From: an uncultured Pelagibacteraceae bacterium
GTDB lineage: Bacteria; Pseudomonadota; Alphaproteobacteria; Pelagibacterales; Pelagibacteraceae
Direction: 5' to 3'
Length of the DNA stretch: 64,000 nucleotides
Assembly: GCA_902529715.1 (NCBI GenBank)
Contig: CABZXL010000003.1
Location: 26,623-90,622 of the forward strand
Numbering within the stretch: position 1 is the first letter of the stretch; every line of letters starts with the position of its first letter. Of the stretch, positions 1 to 7,650 are shown in pieces. A program made the translations under genes and the position numbers. The notes beneath the pieces are model-generated. The model did not search any database and had not been told where the DNA came from. It saw nothing but the letters and a program-made list of their open reading frames with translations.

Positions 1-361
1 GGGATAAGCCCATAAGAGCAGCAAATATCCAGAAAACTGATTGAGCTTTAGCTGCACTCATTTTATTTATACCAAAGCTCATGTACAAAACGATTCCTAG
101 AGGTGCAAGCATAACAATCCATTTTAAACCCGAAAAGAATAAGGTATTTCCAAAGCTAGTAAATTCAGTTATAGCTCCAGAAGCATCTGTTACTACCGAC
201 ATCTTAAATGAAATAAGAGCTATAATTCCAGTTAGTAATACTCCAGTTGCCATGTAATTATATACTTTTAGCATGTAGGCTCTTAAGCCCTCATCCATAA
301 CTACAGTAGATTGAGTGGTTGCTTTTACTTTGTTAAATATATTTTGCTTATTAAATTCCAT
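1..361 (-). CDS. Bax inhibitor-1 (BI-1/YccA) family membrane protein, 3' end cut by window edge
   Basis: Translating the minus strand from the ATG at 361 gives an open frame of 120 codons that runs off the left edge. After about 25 hydrophilic residues it reads DEGLRAYMLKVYNYMATG, the characteristic opening of alphaproteobacterial BI-1 family proteins, followed by hydrophobic segments at about residues 37-55 and 77-95 and the start of another at about 108. BI-1/YccA proteins have six to seven membrane helices and are linked to membrane-protease control (YccA-FtsH) or calcium leak; the role here is unknown. It is divergent from the tas gene with about 70 bases between them. The C-terminal part lies outside the window. 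The family call is fairly sure. Confidence 0.8.
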   Translation of the reverse strand, partial: MEFNKQNIFNKVKATTQSTVVMDEGLRAYMLKVYNYMATGVLLTGIIALISFKMSVVTDASGAITEFTSFGNTLFFSGLKWIVMLAPLGIVLYMSFGINKMSAAKAQSVFWIFAALMGLS

Positions 362-432
362 ACCATTTATATAATAGCCTTTTACTATTTATTCAAGATA
401 TCATAAAAACCTTAAAAAATATTTAATATTTG

Positions 433-1473
433 ATGAATTATAGAAAATTAGGCAATACAGATCTTGACGTTAGTACAATTTGTTTAGGAACAATGACTTG
501 GGGAGAACAAAATACTCAAGAAGAGGGTTTTGAACAAATGGATTATGCATTAGATCATGGAGTAAATTTTTGGGATACAGCCGAATTATATGCGGTTCCT
601 CCTAAAGAAAAAACTTTTGGTCATACAGAAAAAATTATGGGTAATTGGTTTCAAAAAACAAAAAAGAGAGACAAGGTAATTTTAGCTACAAAAGTTGCTG
701 GACCGTCGAGGGAATATTTAAGAGGTGGTGAAAATAACTATGGAATTGAAAAAATGACGGAAGCTTTAAATGGTAGTTTGAAAAGACTACAAACAGATTA
801 CATTGACTTATACCAACTCCACTGGCCTGAAAGAAATACTAACATGTTTGGTAGATTGGGTTATGAACACAAAGAAGAAGGCGATTGGAATAAATTCGAG
901 AATGTTTTGGGAAATTTACAAAAATTTATTAAAGAAGGAAAAATTAGAGAAATAGGTTTATCAAATGAAACTCCTTGGGGTGTTTCAAAATATCTTGAAC
1001 TTAATAAAGAAAAAAATCTACCTAGAATGATGTCTATTCAAAATCCCTATAGCTTATTGAATAGAACATATGAAATCGGTCTTGCAGAAGTTTCTATAAG
1101 AGAACAGATTGGTTTATTAGCATATTCTCCTTTAGCAAGTGGATACTTAAGTGGAAAATATAGAAACGAAACATATCCAAAAGGATCTAGAATGGAGAGA
1201 GATTGGGAATTTTGGAAATATAGATATAATACTCCTAATTTGAAAGATGCAGTTGAAGAATATTACAAAATAAGTGAAAAATATAATCTTAATATGAGTC
1301 AAATGTCATTAAAGTTTTGTGAATTACAACCTTTTATGACAAGTGTCATTATTGGAGCCACGACAATGGAGCAGTTGAAAACTGATATAGAAAGTGTAAA
1401 TGTAAATTTAAGCGATGAAGTTATTAAAGAAATTAATGAAGTACAAAAAGTTTATCCAAACCCATGTCCATAA
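433..1473 (+). CDS. tas: Aldo/keto reductase, Tas type
   Basis: A 346-aa NADP(H)-dependent aldo/keto reductase closely resembling E. coli Tas in motif order: the LGTMTWGEQN start, WDTAELY near residues 47-53, the Lys of ATKV near 87, LHWPERNTNMFGRLGY near 129, SIQNPYSLLNR, and ILGATTMEQLK-like IIGATTMEQLK near the end. Asp48, Tyr53, Lys87 and His130 form the expected catalytic tetrad of the (beta/alpha)8 barrel. A TTG three bases upstream (430) is also open, but the ATG at 433 fits the family start. The physiological substrate is not known for this family; Tas in E. coli was found as a suppressor of tyrosine auxotrophy under starvation. Its last 10 bases overlap the next gene, suggesting co-transcription. 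Confidence 0.88.
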   Translation: MNYRKLGNTDLDVSTICLGTMTWGEQNTQEEGFEQMDYALDHGVNFWDTAELYAVPPKEKTFGHTEKIMGNWFQKTKKRDKVILATKVAGPSREYLRGGENNYGIEKMTEALNGSLKRLQTDYIDLYQLHWPERNTNMFGRLGYEHKEEGDWNKFENVLGNLQKFIKEGKIREIGLSNETPWGVSKYLELNKEKNLPRMMSIQNPYSLLNRTYEIGLAEVSIREQIGLLAYSPLASGYLSGKYRNETYPKGSRMERDWEFWKYRYNTPNLKDAVEEYYKISEKYNLNMSQMSLKFCELQPFMTSVIIGATTMEQLKTDIESVNVNLSDEVIKEINEVQKVYPNPCP

Positions 1474-1976
1474 TTAACAAAAAAATTATATTTTTTTTAA
1501 GTATTTTTATTTTTTCAATAAACTATGTTTCCGCTGAAGAGTTAAAAAAAATTAGTAAGTCTAAAGACTGGGAAACATTAGTTTTAATTAAAGATGATGG
1601 ATTAACTTGTTTTGCTCAAACTAAACCTGTTTTACAATCTCCTAAGGCAAATAAAAGAGAAGCAAGACTTTTTGTATCATTCAGGCCAAATGATAAAGTT
1701 ACTGATGAAATTAGTATAACATCTGGTTATGAATTTAATTCCCAGAATTCAATATTAGCAACATCCGGAAAAAAAAAATATAAATTTGATATTGCTCAAG
1801 ACGGGTTTGCATGGATTTCGAGTAATAAAGTTGAAAAAAAAATGATCAATACTATGAAAAAAGGCTCTAGAATAATGATAACTGCTTACAATAAATCTGG
1901 ATCTCAAACAATTGACCACTATTCATTATTAGGTTTTACAAAAGCCTATAATACTGCAAAAAAAAGTTGCACATAA
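1464..1976 (+). CDS. Exported IalB-like (invasion-associated locus B family) protein
   Basis: A 170-aa protein with a clear N-terminal signal peptide (basic start, hydrophobic core about 8-20, probable cleavage after VSA at residue 24). The mature part has a Trp-Glu-Thr segment, one cysteine at 49 and one at 169 next to the C-terminus, and a late Ser-Leu-x-Gly-Phe segment before the last cysteine. This pattern matches the IalB family, periplasmic proteins common in Alphaproteobacteria whose function outside Bartonella is not established. The two cysteines could form a disulfide. It overlaps tas by 10 bases and is followed 6 bases later by argG. The family assignment rests on pattern only and is moderately sure; periplasmic export is well supported. 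Confidence 0.68.
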   Translation: MSIINKKIIFFLSIFIFSINYVSAEELKKISKSKDWETLVLIKDDGLTCFAQTKPVLQSPKANKREARLFVSFRPNDKVTDEISITSGYEFNSQNSILATSGKKKYKFDIAQDGFAWISSNKVEKKMINTMKKGSRIMITAYNKSGSQTIDHYSLLGFTKAYNTAKKSCT

Positions 1977-1982
1977 TTTTTA

Positions 1983-3167
1983 ATGAAATTAAGTAAAAGA
2001 ATTGTGCTCGCTTATTCAGGTGGGTTGGATACCTCAATTATTTTAAAATGGCTTCAAGAAAATTATAAAGCTGAAGTTATTGCTTATACAGCTGATATCG
2101 GCCAAAAAATCGATAGAAAAAAAATAATTAAAAATGCAAAAAAGCTAGGAGTAAAAAAAATAATAATAAAAGATTTAAAAGATATTTTTGTCAAAGATTA
2201 CGTCTTTCCAATGATAAGAGGTCATGCAATTTATGAAGGTGTTTATTTATTGGGAACATCAATTGCAAGACCATTGATTGCAAAAGATCAAATAAGAATT
2301 GCAAAAAAATTTAAAGCATATGCAGTTTCGCATGGATCAACAGGTAAAGGAAATGATCAAGTAAGATTCGAACTTGGTTACCATTACTTTGGACCAAAAA
2401 TAAAAATTATAGCTCCTTGGAGAATTTGGAAACTTAAATCCAGAACCGACTTAATTAATTATGCAAAAAAATATGGAATACCAATTCCAAAGGATAAAAA
2501 GGGTGCACCACCATTTTCAGTAGATGATAATTTGTTTCACACATCAACTGAAGGAAAAGCTTTAGAGAATCCAAAAAATTCAGCTCCTGAATTTATTTTT
2601 CAAAGAACAACTTCTCCAGAAAAAGCACCAAATAAAGCCTCCTATGTAACAATAGGATTTAAAAATGGAGACCCTGTAACTATTAATGGTAAAAAATTAT
2701 CTCCTTCAAAACTTTTGGAAAGTCTCAACCATCTAGCTGGTCAAAATGGAATTGGAAGAGTTGATCTTGTTGAAAATAGATTTATTGGAATAAAATCAAG
2801 AGGTGTTTATGAAACTCCCGGTGGAACTTTATTGATCAATGCTCATAGAGCAATTGAATCTGTTACGTTAGATAAAGAAACTATGCATAAAAAAGATGAA
2901 ATAATGCCTAAATATGCAGAACTCATTTACAATGGTTATTGGTATTCTAAAACGAGATTTAAACTTCAAAAAATTGTCGATCAAAAAAGAAACAAAGTCA
3001 ATGGGTCTGTTAAACTTAAACTATACAAAGGTAATATTACAATTGTATCTAGACAAACTAAAAGTAATGCTTATTCAATGAAAAAAGTTTCGTTTGAAGA
3101 AAATAAAACATTTAATAAATCAAATGTTGAGAGATTTATTAATTTCCATAAAAAAAATTTAAAATAA
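1983..3167 (+). CDS. argG: Argininosuccinate synthase
   Basis: A 394-aa enzyme that joins citrulline and aspartate with ATP to form argininosuccinate, the penultimate step of arginine synthesis in the cytoplasm. The N-type ATP pyrophosphatase loop SGGLDTS is at residues 12-18, followed by the family blocks VIAYTADIGQ (about 33-42), the GSTGKGNDQVRFE block near 118-130, and FSVDDNLFHTSTEGK-like substrate-binding residues near 178-192. Length matches the roughly 400-residue class found in most bacteria rather than the longer E. coli form. It sits 6 bases after the IalB-like gene. argH is not adjacent here. The identification is secure. Confidence 0.97.
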   Translation: MKLSKRIVLAYSGGLDTSIILKWLQENYKAEVIAYTADIGQKIDRKKIIKNAKKLGVKKIIIKDLKDIFVKDYVFPMIRGHAIYEGVYLLGTSIARPLIAKDQIRIAKKFKAYAVSHGSTGKGNDQVRFELGYHYFGPKIKIIAPWRIWKLKSRTDLINYAKKYGIPIPKDKKGAPPFSVDDNLFHTSTEGKALENPKNSAPEFIFQRTTSPEKAPNKASYVTIGFKNGDPVTINGKKLSPSKLLESLNHLAGQNGIGRVDLVENRFIGIKSRGVYETPGGTLLINAHRAIESVTLDKETMHKKDEIMPKYAELIYNGYWYSKTRFKLQKIVDQKRNKVNGSVKLKLYKGNITIVSRQTKSNAYSMKKVSFEENKTFNKSNVERFINFHKKNLK

Positions 3168-3171
3168 AATA

Positions 3172-3390
3172 TTATTCTTTATTTTTGGCAACTTCACGAG
3201 GATCTGGTATTTCTCCAAAAGAATATCTTATTACATGAATTATTACCCAGCCCAAAGCCATTGATGTTAAAATATAGTAAATAAAAGCTAAAGACTCGTT
3301 TTGAGCAAAATCTTTTAGATCTGCTCCCCAATAAATTATATTCCAAAAGAAAAAAAAGAATAATTCATAAATAATTATAATTTTAAACAT
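3172..3390 (-). CDS. Small two-helix membrane protein of unknown function
   Basis: A 72-aa ORF starting at an ATG and ending 5 bases from the convergent argG stop. It has two hydrophobic segments (about residues 1-22 and 34-54) with a short acidic loop, and a hydrophilic tail carrying a Pro-Asp-Pro-Arg-Glu sequence. I do not recognise a family. Supporting reality are the tight packing against argG, a sensible membrane topology, and the absence of any better frame in the interval. Its upstream side faces the 3451-3521 inverted repeat. Function cannot be inferred. Confidence 0.6.
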   Translation of the reverse strand: MFKIIIIYELFFFFFWNIIYWGADLKDFAQNESLAFIYYILTSMALGWVIIHVIRYSFGEIPDPREVAKNKE

Positions 3391-3450
3391 AGTTTTAAAT
3401 CTTAGTTACTAAGATGATGTAGTGACCTGTAACCTAATTGAAAGTTATTA

Positions 3451-3521
3451 ATCTTTGTTTTTTGTCGCAGTCTAAAGATTATATGACAAAGTAAATTTCC
3501 TGCGACAAAACAATCAAAGAT
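3451..3521. promoter_or_regulatory. Long imperfect inverted repeat in divergent intergenic region
   Basis: The arms TTTTGTCGCAG (3460-3470) and CTGCGACAAAA (3500-3510) are an exact 11-base inverted repeat around a 29-base spacer. An outer pair, ATCTTTG (3451-3457) and CAAAGAT (3515-3521), extends the symmetry after a 2/4-base internal bulge. The arms contain GC-rich cores in very AT-rich DNA. No U-tract follows, so it does not look like a rho-independent terminator. It lies between the start of the leftward 72-aa gene and the rightward photolyase-side genes, so an operator pair, a looping site or a structured leader RNA are all possible. Confidence 0.55.
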
Positions 3522-3554
3522 CAAAATTATCAATTAAAATACTTAATCTAGTTA

Positions 3555-3671
3555 ATGAAAGAAAAAAAAAAGAAAAAAAATTCTATTTCATCAATATTTG
3601 TCAGGAAATATATTTACTATTATTATGCTTTTTTTTGGTTAATCCTAATTTCTTATCTGCTTATAAAGTAA
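3555..3671 (+). CDS. Possible 38-aa membrane mini-protein
   Basis: An ATG opens a 38-codon frame with a very basic start (MKEKKKKKN), then a single hydrophobic helix (about residues 19-37, rich in Tyr, Phe, Leu and Ile). The stop is 6 bases before the photolyase-like ATG, giving operon-like spacing. Lys-rich start plus one helix is the pattern of a real small inner-membrane protein, but low-complexity AT-rich DNA can produce it by chance. There is no clear ribosome binding site. Treat as a candidate. Confidence 0.35.
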   Translation: MKEKKKKKNSISSIFVRKYIYYYYAFFWLILISYLLIK

Positions 3672-3677
3672 TATAAT

Positions 3678-4823
3678 ATGTATTTTGAACCGTCTAGAAA
3701 AGCGGCAATTAAACAATTAAATAATTTTATTGAAGAAAATCTTATAGAATATTCTAAACAAAGAAACTTTGATTATGGACCAAATCAAAGAACAAATACT
3801 TCGTGTCTATCACCATATGTATCGCATGGCATAATCAGTGAAAAAGAAATTATTGATAAATCCTTAAAAAAAAACTCATTCATAAAAAATGAAAAATTTA
3901 TTCAAGAAGTTTTATGGAGAATTTATTGGAAGGGGTGGCTAGAATTAAGGCCGAATGTTTGGTCAGATTATTTAGAAGATTTAAAAAAAATAAAAGAAAA
4001 TTTCGAAGATAATGAAAACTATTTAAATGCGATTAGTGGTAAAACAAATATTGAATGCTTTAATTATTGGGTAAATGAGCTCAAAAATCATAACTATCTT
4101 CATAATCATGCAAGAATGTGGTTTGCAAGTATTTGGATATTTACTCTTGGTTTGCCTTGGCAATTAGGTGCTGAATTTTTTATGAAATATCTTTTTGATG
4201 GAGACTGTGCATCTAATACTTTGGGCTGGAGATGGGTTGCAGGAGTTCAAACAAAAGGTAAAAATTATGTTGCTTCGGAGTGGAATATAAAAAAGTTCAC
4301 CAATAATAGATTTGACAATATTAAACTTAATGAAAACCCAGTTCCAATAGAAGATGATAGAAATTATACGATTTTGAATAATGATTTTCTAAATGCAAAT
4401 TTATCTGAGAATCAGCATCTGTTAATATTTGAAAATAATATGTCCTTCGAGCAATCTAACTTTAACTATCAATCATTTAAAAATATTTATTTTGTTTTTA
4501 ATGGAAATGAATCTAGGCAAATAAAATTAGACGAAAAAGTTCTCAACTTTAAAAGGTCTCTTATAAATAATCAAATTGAAGATTTAAAAAATAAATCATT
4601 ATATTGTAAAATGATTAATGTTGAAGATTTAAAAAATATGAAAGAAAATTTATTGGCTTTATATCCATCCGTTGGAGAAAATCTTGATTACATCAATTCA
4701 AATAATCTTAAAAATATTTCTTTTTTATACAGAAAAATTGACCAGTACTCTTGGAAATATTGCAATAAAGGTTTTTTCAATTTTAAAAATTATATACCAA
4801 AAATAATTCAGGAATTTATTTAG
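3678..4823 (+). CDS. Photolyase/cryptochrome FAD-domain protein with non-standard domain order
   Basis: A 381-aa protein that starts directly in the FAD-binding domain of the DNA photolyase/cryptochrome superfamily. Seen blocks are the RTNTSCLSPYVSHGIIS flavin-phosphate loop near residues 38-54, the EVLWRIYWKGWLELRP segment near 78-93, the HNHARMWFASIWIF helix near 142-155, and FDGDCASNTLGWRWVAGVQ near 173-191. The usual N-terminal alpha/beta antenna domain (about 130-200 residues) is missing. Instead about 150 residues follow the FAD domain, with a strand-helix-strand pattern (LLIFENN..., IYFVFNG...) loosely like the antenna domain. If catalytic it would repair UV-damaged DNA using blue light. 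Neighbours in the same cluster are a DUF2256 mini-protein and a second photolyase-family gene. The family is sure; the exact activity is not. Confidence 0.82.
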   Translation: MYFEPSRKAAIKQLNNFIEENLIEYSKQRNFDYGPNQRTNTSCLSPYVSHGIISEKEIIDKSLKKNSFIKNEKFIQEVLWRIYWKGWLELRPNVWSDYLEDLKKIKENFEDNENYLNAISGKTNIECFNYWVNELKNHNYLHNHARMWFASIWIFTLGLPWQLGAEFFMKYLFDGDCASNTLGWRWVAGVQTKGKNYVASEWNIKKFTNNRFDNIKLNENPVPIEDDRNYTILNNDFLNANLSENQHLLIFENNMSFEQSNFNYQSFKNIYFVFNGNESRQIKLDEKVLNFKRSLINNQIEDLKNKSLYCKMINVEDLKNMKENLLALYPSVGENLDYINSNNLKNISFLYRKIDQYSWKYCNKGFFNFKNYIPKIIQEFI

Positions 4824-4941
4824 AAGAGCATCTTTTAGAACAGTATTTTACTCGATCCCAGTTTAATTTCCATTTTTTTCTCCAAACAAATGATTTTTTG
4901 CAAACTAGACAGATTTTAGAGGGCAAATTTTGCTTTTTCAT
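4816..4941 (-). CDS. DUF2256 zinc-ribbon mini-protein
   Basis: A 41-aa ORF that is easily missed. It has Cys11-x2-Cys14 and Cys34-x3-Cys38 around a WRKKW...NWDRVKYC core, the DUF2256 pattern. This tiny predicted zinc-binding family is often encoded beside photolyase/cryptochrome genes in bacteria; its function is unknown. Its ATG overlaps the TGA of the upstream DCC gene (ATGA, 4938-4941), indicating translational coupling, and its 3' end overlaps the convergent photolyase-like gene by 8 bases. The conserved residues and coupling make it a convincing gene despite its size. Confidence 0.85.
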   Translation of the reverse strand: MKKQNLPSKICLVCKKSFVWRKKWKLNWDRVKYCSKRCSSK

Positions 4942-5288
4942 TTAAGTTGATTTTTATTTTTTAAAAATAAAAAGTATGCAACGAATTCATAAACATAGTG
5001 AAAAAGAAAAAAAAGAGGTTTTATCGAAAATACTTTTGCTAAAAAATTATATTTTGGAATCTTTGACCAAATGATTAAAAAAGCTTTAGCTCCCCCTATC
5101 ACCTTTCCATCTTCGATAACATGAAGCCTTCTTAAAAGTTCTTCTTGTGATTTAGATGTCAATTTTAAAGCTTCTTCATTATTTGTAATATCAACCCATT
5201 CTAAATTACTATCAGCAATTTTTTTGTAGTGATTTATCTCTAGTCTACAAACGCTACAAGAATTATTAAAAAAAACTTTAATTACCAT
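4938..5288 (-). CDS. DCC-family (DUF393) thiol-disulfide oxidoreductase-like protein
   Basis: A 116-aa protein starting MVIKVFFNNSC with Cys11-x2-Cys14, the position of the CxxC in DUF393/DCC proteins (predicted thioredoxin-like fold). Later features match the family: an Asp-Ile-Thr strand end near 39, an L.RLHV segment near 53-57, a GG.A segment near 65-68, and a hydrophobic C-terminal region. The usual YDG opening is altered to FNN, so the redox assignment is inferred from the retained CxxC. Overlaps with the upstream photolyase-family gene (11 bases) and downstream DUF2256 gene (4 bases) place it in one operon. Its role in light repair is unknown. Confidence 0.78.
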   Translation of the reverse strand: MVIKVFFNNSCSVCRLEINHYKKIADSNLEWVDITNNEEALKLTSKSQEELLRRLHVIEDGKVIGGAKAFLIIWSKIPKYNFLAKVFSIKPLFFLFHYVYEFVAYFLFLKNKNQLK

Positions 5289-6774
5289 ATGTATTTTTAT
5301 TTATGAATTTTTCAGCTTCTAATAATATTAATTTTTTTCTATCAAGTTTCATTTTATCAAAAATTCTTACCATCATTGAAAGTCTAGGATTTTTTAAAAA
5401 GAAGGATCTATTTCTATTTATAAATCTCCAGTACAATCCATCCATAGTGTTGCACCAATCACCTTTTTTAAAATCCATCATTTTCATAAAATAACTTGAT
5501 CCGCATATATATGGTTTTGTTGCAAAAATTCCTCCATCACTAAATAAACCCATTCCATAAACATTTGGTACCATCACCCAATCAGATGAGTCTACAAACA
5601 TTTCCATAAACCATTTGTAAACAGCTTTGGGTTTTAACTCGCATAAGTTCATTATATTTGAGAGTATCATTAATCTTTCAATATGATGTGACCAGCCATG
5701 GTGTAATGAATTCTTAATTGCATAATCTAAAGGAGGTAAACCTGTTGTACCTTCATACCATGAGTTTTTCATCCTTCTATTTTGTTTAAAAAAATTTCTT
5801 GTCTCCATTTCATCACTATATTTTTGATAAACTCCTCTCATAAACTCTCTCCAACCAATGACCTGCCTTACATATCCCTCTAGAGAATTTAGTCTAATTT
5901 TATTTTTTTTATGAAATTCTAAAATTTTAGAAATTATAAATTCAGGAGTTATAAGACCTAAATTAATATATGGACTTAGTGCACTATGAAATAGAATATT
6001 ATTTTCTTGATGAACTGCATCCTCATAATCGCCAAATAAATTTGATTTTTCTTTTATGAAAAAATTTAAGAGTTTAACAACATCATTGTACTCGGTTGCA
6101 AACCAAAAATTTTTGGTATTACCTGGATGATCCTTGAACATTTTTTCAATAATAGGTTTCAAATGCTTTGTATGTTTTGTTTCTGTTATATTTGGAAATT
6201 TTGGAACCTTTATATTTTTTGGAAGTTTTTTTCTATTATCTTCATCAAAGCTCCATTTGCCTCCTTCAGGATTTCCATCTTTCTTCATTAAAATATTTAA
6301 TTTTTGTCTTGTTCCTTTATAAAAAGTTGCCATGAAAGGTCTTTTATTTTTTGATAAGTAATCATTAAATTCTTCTCTAGAATTTAAAAACATCGGTGAT
6401 TTAATTTTATTCCATATTAGATCATTTTTTTTAAAAAAATTTTGTAGCTTTTTTTCAAAAAACTTATCTTCAATTTCAAAACTTGTAATTTCTTTAATTT
6501 TTTTTGACTTAATGATTTTTTTAACTTTTTCCAAATAATCTTTTTTGAAATCACTTGAATCAATTTTAGTATATTCAACTTTAAATTTATTTTTTTTCAA
6601 GTAATCTGCGTGTGATCTCATTGATGATAAAAATAGTAAAATTTTTAATTTGTGATGTTTTTCATAAGTGCATAATTGATAATCTTCAGCCATAAAAAAA
6701 ATATGGTCATCTTTAAAACTATTTAAATGTTGAATTGGAAATAGTTGGTTTCCCAATATAAAAAATAACTTCAT
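5278..6774 (-). CDS. Cryptochrome/photolyase-related protein (DPRP/PhrB type)
   Basis: A 498-aa member of the deoxyribodipyrimidine photolyase-related family, which includes bacterial (6-4) photolyases and CryB-type cryptochromes. It starts FFILGNQLFPI, has the ALSPYINLGLI loop near 265-275, IGWREFMRGVY near 306-316, the double-His SHHIERLM near 362-369, VDSSDWVMVPNVYGM near 395-409, and KPYICGSSYFMKM near 420-432. Well-studied members bind FAD, a lumazine-type antenna and a 4Fe-4S cluster. Here Cys378 remains, but the CxxC-containing loop before the LYW motif is shortened to GDWCNTMDGLYW, so the cluster is probably absent. It heads the operon with the DCC and DUF2256 genes. Likely role: blue-light DNA repair or sensing. 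Confidence 0.88.
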   Translation of the reverse strand: MKLFFILGNQLFPIQHLNSFKDDHIFFMAEDYQLCTYEKHHKLKILLFLSSMRSHADYLKKNKFKVEYTKIDSSDFKKDYLEKVKKIIKSKKIKEITSFEIEDKFFEKKLQNFFKKNDLIWNKIKSPMFLNSREEFNDYLSKNKRPFMATFYKGTRQKLNILMKKDGNPEGGKWSFDEDNRKKLPKNIKVPKFPNITETKHTKHLKPIIEKMFKDHPGNTKNFWFATEYNDVVKLLNFFIKEKSNLFGDYEDAVHQENNILFHSALSPYINLGLITPEFIISKILEFHKKNKIRLNSLEGYVRQVIGWREFMRGVYQKYSDEMETRNFFKQNRRMKNSWYEGTTGLPPLDYAIKNSLHHGWSHHIERLMILSNIMNLCELKPKAVYKWFMEMFVDSSDWVMVPNVYGMGLFSDGGIFATKPYICGSSYFMKMMDFKKGDWCNTMDGLYWRFINRNRSFFLKNPRLSMMVRIFDKMKLDRKKLILLEAEKFINKNTYGN

Positions 6775-6804
6775 TAGAAAGTTATAGGTTAAATAATTAA
6801 AAAA

Positions 6805-7647
6805 TTAATTAGATCTTTTGAAGCACTCAATAGTATTTTTAAGAAGACAAGCGATTGTCATTGGGCCAACACCGCCAGGGACAGGTGTTAAAGCTTTTGC
6901 AACTTTTGAAACTTCATCAAATGCGACATCACCCACTATTCCATTTTCTGTTTTATTTATTCCAACATCAATAACTATTGCGTCTTTTTTAACCCAATCT
7001 CCTCTTACAAGCTCAGGTATTCCAACTGCAGCAACTATAATATCGCCTTTTAAGCACTCACCTTTTAAATCTTTTGTTTTTGAATGAGTAATTGTTACGG
7101 TACAATTTTCTTTTAATAAAAGTTGCGTCATTGGTTTTCCATTTAAATTTGATCTTCCAACAACAACTGCTTTTTTTCCACTTAAATTTGGTTCAATTTT
7201 TTTTATCATCAAATAACACCCAAGTGGTGTACACGGAATTGAACTTTCATAACCTGAGGATAGGTTTCCAACATTCATTGGATGAAATCCATCAACATCT
7301 TTGCTTGGTAAAATTGTCTCAATAACCTTTTGCTTATCTATATGTTTTGGCAAAGGAAGTTGTACTAAAATGCCAGATACAGTTTCATCTTTATTAAGTT
7401 CTTCAATTTTATTTAAAACCGTTTTTTCCTCAACTGAATCTGGATATTTAATTACTTCTGATTTTAAACCTACCTCATTCGCTGATTTTTCTTTATTCCT
7501 GACATAGATTTGACTTGGGGCATCTTCTCCAATCAAAATTACAGTTAATCCAGGAACTTTATTATATTTGGATTTTAATTCAAAAACTTCTTTCTTTAGC
7601 TCTTCTCTTAATTCTGCTGATATTTTTTTTCCGTCTATTAAAATCAT
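6805..7647 (-). CDS. folD: Methylenetetrahydrofolate dehydrogenase / cyclohydrolase
   Basis: A 280-aa bifunctional enzyme converting 5,10-methylene-THF to 10-formyl-THF with NADP, feeding purine and formyl-Met synthesis and, in SAR11, one-carbon oxidation. Visible motifs: the catalytic region YVRNKEKSANEVG near residues 48-60 with Tyr48 and the proton-relay Lys52, GILVQLPLPKH near 95-105, the KDVDGFHPMNVG motif near 116-127, VVVGRSNLNGKP near 161-172, and TPVPGGVGPMT near 255-265. Length is typical (about 285). Four bases separate it from the upstream YggT gene, forming a leftward operon. Confidence 0.97.
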   Translation of the reverse strand: MILIDGKKISAELREELKKEVFELKSKYNKVPGLTVILIGEDAPSQIYVRNKEKSANEVGLKSEVIKYPDSVEEKTVLNKIEELNKDETVSGILVQLPLPKHIDKQKVIETILPSKDVDGFHPMNVGNLSSGYESSIPCTPLGCYLMIKKIEPNLSGKKAVVVGRSNLNGKPMTQLLLKENCTVTITHSKTKDLKGECLKGDIIVAAVGIPELVRGDWVKKDAIVIDVGINKTENGIVGDVAFDEVSKVAKALTPVPGGVGPMTIACLLKNTIECFKRSN

Positions 7648-7650
7648 GGA

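Noticed and set aside
430-432. TTG start for tas giving one extra residue
   Set aside because: The ATG at 433 directly follows and fits the Tas family start.
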